Source: Pseudomonadota bacterium
Lineage (GTDB): Bacteria > Desulfobacterota > Desulfovibrionia > Desulfovibrionales > Desulfovibrionaceae
Direction: 5' to 3'
NCBI GenBank assembly: GCA_023390395.1
Contig: JAEWCY010000240.1
Span: 1 to 48,831, forward strand
Length of the DNA stretch: 48,831 bases
The stretch's first letter is position 1, and each line of letters starts with the position of its first letter. The position numbers were made by a program, and so were the translations under genes. Positions 48,234-48,831 of this stretch are shown one piece after another. The notes under the pieces were generated by a model. It made no database searches, was not told the origin of the DNA, and was given only the letters and a program-made list of their open reading frames with translations.

Positions 48234-48831
48234 ATGGCGGTTTTCCACTGCAAAAACGCGGACGACGTCCTGCGGGCCGTCAAGGATTACAACGTCTCCT
48301 TCATTCAGTTCTGGTTCATCGACGTGCTCGGGGTGCTCAAAAGCTTCCAGATCACTCCCCGGGAACTGGAAAACGCCTTCGAGGAGGGCATGGGCTTCGA
48401 CGGCTCCTCCATCACCGGGTTCACCAAGATCCAGGAATCGGACATGGTGGCCTTTCCCGATCCCTCCACCTTCCAGTTGGTGGCCTGGCGGCCCTCCGAT
48501 CGTCCGGTGGCCCGGCTTTTCTGCGACGTGAAAAACCCGGACGGCACGCCGTTCGCGGCCGACTCCCGCTACGTGCTCAAGCGCATGCTCAAAAAGGCCG
48601 CCGACCTGGGATTCACCTACTACGTCGGCCCCGAGCTGGAATTTTTCCTGTTCGCCAATTCCTCCCAGCCGCAGATCCTCGACCGCGGCGGCTATTTCGA
48701 CGCCCCGCCCCGCGACCTCGCCAACGACGTGCGCCGCGACATCAACTTCGCCCTGGAATCCATGGGCGTGGCCGTGGAATACAGCCACCACGAAGTGGCC
48801 CCCAGCCAGCACGAGATCGACCTGCGCTACC
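48234..48831 (+). CDS. glnA: Glutamine synthetase type I, N-terminal part (cut by window edge)
   Basis: Makes glutamine from glutamate, ammonia and ATP; cytoplasmic dodecamer. About 199 residues are visible, with the beta-grasp start DVLRAVKDYNVSFIQFWFID, the GMGFDGSSITGF block, and the GSI motif YYVGPELEFFLF with metal-binding Glu, then HHEVAPSQHEIDL. GGAGG lies 8 bases before the ATG. Upstream is a terminator-like hairpin at 48154-48184. The adenylation and C-terminal region are outside the window. Confidence 0.98.
   Translation, partial: MAVFHCKNADDVLRAVKDYNVSFIQFWFIDVLGVLKSFQITPRELENAFEEGMGFDGSSITGFTKIQESDMVAFPDPSTFQLVAWRPSDRPVARLFCDVKNPDGTPFAADSRYVLKRMLKKAADLGFTYYVGPELEFFLFANSSQPQILDRGGYFDAPPRDLANDVRRDINFALESMGVAVEYSHHEVAPSQHEIDLRY

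Overview
The window looks like chromosomal DNA of a sulfate-reducing deltaproteobacterium of the Desulfovibrionaceae; the very high GC and G/C-ended codons fit the Solidesulfovibrio / Desulfovibrio magneticus side of the family. This is inferred from gene content: the siroheme-dependent haem pathway (AhbC, AhbD, HemB), a split-Soret type cytochrome c, a DsrMK/Tmc-like membrane quinone module, a chemoreceptor with a c-haem site, and dense two-component and cyclic-nucleotide signalling. No rRNA, tRNA, CRISPR array, insertion sequence or prophage was recognised. Most of the window is ordinary core chromosome.

Layout. 1-7300 (minus): the start of a flagellin gene behind a sigma-28-type promoter, then tsaB, rseP, dxr, an unrecognised 509-residue gene, cdsA and a small unknown gene. 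7400-10230 (plus): a Cache sensor kinase, a single-domain response regulator and a methyltransferase. 10350-16155 (plus): a haem locus, ahbC - terminator - HDOD protein - hemB - ahbD - small membrane protein, meeting tail to tail a two-gene DsrMK-like redox module (16152-18188, minus). 18400-22400: an acyltransferase, then (minus) a haem-binding chemoreceptor and a split-Soret-type cytochrome. 22800-27800 (minus): ribBA, ribH, nusB, leuS, with a leader/terminator structure before ribBA. 27900-29819: a DUF4019-like secreted protein and a lone FAD flavoprotein.

29817-34558 is a sugar-modification island: a winged-helix regulator, a NeuB-family nonulosonate synthase and a glycosyltransferase on the plus strand, meeting a Maf-type motility accessory glycosyltransferase on the minus strand. 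A full match to the sigma-28 hexamers sits right before the regulator and has the same 12-base spacer as the flagellin promoter, which suggests that the flagellin-decorating sugar genes are switched on with the flagellin itself.

34691-39110 (minus): a TetR regulator with a 38-bp near-perfect palindrome in front of it, a translationally coupled acyltransferase, and an EAL-CBS-GGDEF protein. 39240-45545 (minus) is the most unusual block: a 1155-residue protein combining signal peptide, FecR domain, TPRs and a predicted outer-membrane barrel, followed 9 bases later by a CHASE2-adenylate cyclase and then by a short RTX-less metzincin protease. This looks like a trans-envelope sensing or export module. 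The window closes with a TPR-methyltransferase fusion (minus) and the 5' part of glnA (plus), whose leader holds a terminator-like hairpin.
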